Assembly (NCBI GenBank): GCA_034430275.1
Contig: DAOUEW010000267.1
Span: 1 to 6,570, forward strand
From: JAUVXJ01 sp034430275
GTDB lineage: Bacteria; Chloroflexota; Anaerolineae; UBA7937; B3-Chlor
Length of the DNA: 6,570 nucleotides
Direction: 5' to 3'
The notes under the pieces were generated by a model. That model worked only from the letters and a program-made list of their open reading frames with translations. It was not told where the DNA came from and did not search any database. Positions 5,098-6,570 of the stretch are shown in pieces (the stretch's first letter is position 1; the number at the start of each line of letters is the position of its first letter). The translations under genes were made by a program, and so were the position numbers.

Positions 5098-5691
5098 ATG
5101 AGGTTTCGCAGGTCGACTGGAGCGGAGAACGCGGACCGGGACCGGATTCCGCCTGGCCAGCGGGTCACGGAGAAGTTCCCCGTGCTGCACTATGGCGGCA
5201 TCCCCAGGTTCGACCGCCAGACCTGGGATCTGCGGATCTTTGGCCTCGTGGAAGAGCCTCTGGCGCTGTCCTACGATCAGTTCTTGGAGTTGCCCACAAC
5301 ACGGATGGTGGCCGATATCCACTGCGTCACCGGTTGGAGCAAGCTGGACACGGTGTGGGAGGGCGTGCTCTTCCGTGAGTTGTGGGGTAGGGTCCAGGGG
5401 AAACCGGAAGCCAGATTCGTGATGGTGCACTGCGAGCAGGGGTTCACCACCAACGTGCCCCTGGAAGTCCTCATGGACGACGACGTGCTGCTGGCCTACC
5501 GGTACGACGATGCGCCCCTCACCGCTGAGCACGGGTATCCTCTGAGGCTGGTAGCGCCCAAGCGATACTTCTGGAAGAGCGCCAAGTGGGTGCGAGGGCT
5601 GGAGTTGATGGCCGAGGACCGCCTGGGTTTCTGGGAGGTGAGAGGCTATCACAACAATGCGGATCCCTGGAAGGAGGAGCGCTACTCATAG
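5098..5691 (+). CDS. Sulfite oxidase-fold molybdopterin-dependent oxidoreductase (soluble)
   Basis: This 197-residue protein is a single oxidoreductase molybdopterin-binding domain, the fold shared by sulfite oxidase and MsrP (YedY). C76 in DIHCVTGWS is the expected molybdenum ligand. HCEQGFTTNVPLE (111-123), HGYPLRLVAP (145-154) and YFWKSAKWVRGLEL (157-170) are conserved cofactor-pocket segments, and the end WKEERYS is typical of the sulfite oxidase-like subgroup. It has no Tat signal, no heme domain and no dimerisation domain, so it is probably cytoplasmic and needs a separate electron partner. GAGGTG at 5088-5093, together with AAGG at 5083-5086, precedes ATG 5098. The stop codon TAG shares its G with the GTG of the following rubrerythrin, so the two are probably translated together. 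Substrates of this subgroup are mostly unknown; sulfoxide reduction or repair of oxidised sulfur compounds would suit the context, but that is inference. Confidence 0.92.
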   Translation: MRFRRSTGAENADRDRIPPGQRVTEKFPVLHYGGIPRFDRQTWDLRIFGLVEEPLALSYDQFLELPTTRMVADIHCVTGWSKLDTVWEGVLFRELWGRVQGKPEARFVMVHCEQGFTTNVPLEVLMDDDVLLAYRYDDAPLTAEHGYPLRLVAPKRYFWKSAKWVRGLELMAEDRLGFWEVRGYHNNADPWKEERYS

Positions 5692-6215
5692 TGACGTCAG
5701 GCGGCAAGCGGTTGGGAACGAAAACGCGCGCGAACCTCTATGACGCCTTCGTGGGAGAAGCCAAGGCGCACGTCAGGCTGCTGGCCTTTGCCAGGAAGGC
5801 TCAGGAGGAGGGGTACGCTCAGATCGCGAAGCTCTTTCGGGCCGTCGCCTCGGCGGAGGAGGTGCATGCCGCTAATCATCTCAGAGCAGCGGGGGAGGCC
5901 GTCATGGGAAGTACCGAGGAGAACCTGGCCTTCTCCTTCGAGCGGGAGACTACGATCAACGAGGTGACTTACCCCCAGTTGATCAGAGACGCCGAGGAAG
6001 AGGTGGAGCAAGCAGCCATGATCTCCTTCAGTTACGCCAGGGACGTGGAGGAAGGGCACGCCGGGCTCTATAAGAAGGCCATGGAGCATCTCCTTCAGGA
6101 CGAGGACAGCGACTACTACGTGTGCGGTGTGTGTGGTTACACCTCCGACGGGGTCTTGCCCGATGTGTGTCCCGTCTGTGGGGCGAATAGCGACGCTTTT
6201 GCCAGGATCGCCTGA
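5691..6215 (+). CDS. Atypical rubrerythrin with rubredoxin domain, helix-3 ligands replaced
   Basis: This 174-residue protein has rubrerythrin architecture. It keeps E23 (helix 1), E56/H59 (helix 2, EEVH), E120/H123 (helix 4, EEGH) and a rubredoxin site C145/C148 and C160/C163. Aligned without gaps from ENL to YP with the rubrerythrin at 736-1239, the two helix-3 ligands E80 and E83 become I89 and V92; nearby E86 and E91 are off register. The helix-1 Tyr also becomes L30. The diiron site may therefore be altered, shifted by a helical turn, or bind a different metal set. GTG 5691 is chosen because it overlaps the preceding stop (TAGTG) and AAGGAGGAG (5671-5679) lies 11 nt upstream; an extension to 5586 would be a shadow of the molybdoenzyme gene. 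It may work with that enzyme or as a peroxidase or oxygen sensor; true peroxidase activity is uncertain. Confidence 0.9.
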   Translation: MTSGGKRLGTKTRANLYDAFVGEAKAHVRLLAFARKAQEEGYAQIAKLFRAVASAEEVHAANHLRAAGEAVMGSTEENLAFSFERETTINEVTYPQLIRDAEEEVEQAAMISFSYARDVEEGHAGLYKKAMEHLLQDEDSDYYVCGVCGYTSDGVLPDVCPVCGANSDAFARIA

Positions 6216-6271
6216 CTGCTTGGCCCTCGGCCCTGGGGCGTCGTGGTGAGAAAGATAGGCGAGGGATCATC

Positions 6272-6570
6272 ATGCCCAGCATGGAAATGGCCTTCAAGAT
6301 AGGAGGAGAGGCGGGACAGGGTGTCGAGTCCAGCGGGGCCGGGTTCGCCAAGGCCCTGGTGCGTGCGGGTTGGCACGTCTTCGGTATGCAGGACTACTAC
6401 TCCCGCATTCGGGGAGGGCACAACTTCTATCAGATCCGTGTGAGTGACAGGCCCGTGTATGCCCACGTGGAGTCTGTGGATCTACTGCTGGCCCTCACCC
6501 AGGAGGCGGTCGATCGTCATTGTGGTGAGATCGTGGAAGGTGGAGGCGTGATCTGTGAGGAGTGCCTGGA
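6272..6570 (+). CDS. korA: 2-oxoacid:ferredoxin oxidoreductase alpha subunit, N-terminal part (KorA-like)
   Basis: The first 99 residues are visible before the window ends. GGEAGQGV (11-18) and YYSRIRGGHN (42-51) are hallmarks of the gamma domain of pyruvate/2-oxoglutarate:ferredoxin oxidoreductases; in KorA proteins this domain is fused to the N-terminus of the alpha domain, giving about 550-600 residues. The complex turns a 2-oxoacid plus CoA into acyl-CoA, CO2 and reduced ferredoxin in the cytoplasm, with thiamine diphosphate and iron-sulfur centres in partner domains. GCGAGGG (6259-6265) lies 6 nt before ATG 6272; ATG 6281 is an in-frame alternative. The gap from the rubrerythrin is 56 nt. 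A separate gamma subunit or an indolepyruvate oxidoreductase beta subunit would begin similarly, so the symbol is provisional and the substrate cannot be told from this part. The enzyme family is oxygen-sensitive, which may explain its neighbours. Confidence 0.85.
   Translation, partial: MPSMEMAFKIGGEAGQGVESSGAGFAKALVRAGWHVFGMQDYYSRIRGGHNFYQIRVSDRPVYAHVESVDLLLALTQEAVDRHCGEIVEGGGVICEECL

Noticed and set aside
4840..5652. Open frame on the - strand opposite the molybdoenzyme
   Set aside because: The + strand molybdoenzyme has clear motifs and a Shine-Dalgarno; the antisense product has no recognisable domain.

Overview
The window is 6570 bases of GC-rich bacterial (or possibly archaeal) DNA. 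Every gene I can support lies on the + strand, and most gaps are short. The gene set is typical of a strict or oxygen-sensitive anaerobe that must survive brief exposure to air: two rubrerythrins, a one-iron superoxide reductase, ferritin-like diiron proteins, flavin-dependent oxidoreductases and the start of a ferredoxin-dependent 2-oxoacid oxidoreductase. GC content and gene style would fit a Chloroflexota-type anaerobe, but this is a weak guess. I see no tRNA, rRNA, CRISPR array, insertion sequence or phage gene.

Layout, left to right. (a) 1-1239: the C-terminal part of a FAD/NAD(P)H oxidoreductase, then a canonical rubrerythrin. (b) 1300-2024: a DJ-1/PfpI family protein overlapping by 4 nt a 66-residue remnant-like half ferritin. 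(c) 2025-2587: a leader rich in inverted repeats, then a neelaredoxin-type superoxide reductase. (d) 2588-3700: a 249-nt purine/G-rich gap, then a protein made of two complete ferritin-like diiron domains fused head to tail. (e) 3710-5010: an iron-sulfur flavoprotein-like reductase and an unrecognised membrane protein. (f) 5098-6215: a soluble sulfite-oxidase-fold molybdoenzyme whose stop codon overlaps the start of a second, atypical rubrerythrin. (g) 6272-end: the N-terminus of a KorA-like 2-oxoacid:ferredoxin oxidoreductase alpha subunit, cut by the window edge.

How the genes may work together (inference from families and order): superoxide reductase turns superoxide into peroxide, the rubrerythrins reduce peroxide, and the flavoprotein oxidoreductases supply electrons from NAD(P)H. 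The ferritin-like proteins could bind or oxidise iron, or act as further diiron oxidases. The DJ-1/PfpI protein and the molybdoenzyme could serve damage repair. The downstream 2-oxoacid oxidoreductase belongs to an oxygen-sensitive iron-sulfur family that such a system would protect.

The most unusual points are the double ferritin domain, the second rubrerythrin lacking the usual helix-3 glutamate ligands, the shortened half ferritin, the superoxide reductase with Arg in place of the usual active-site Glu, and the membrane protein of unknown family.
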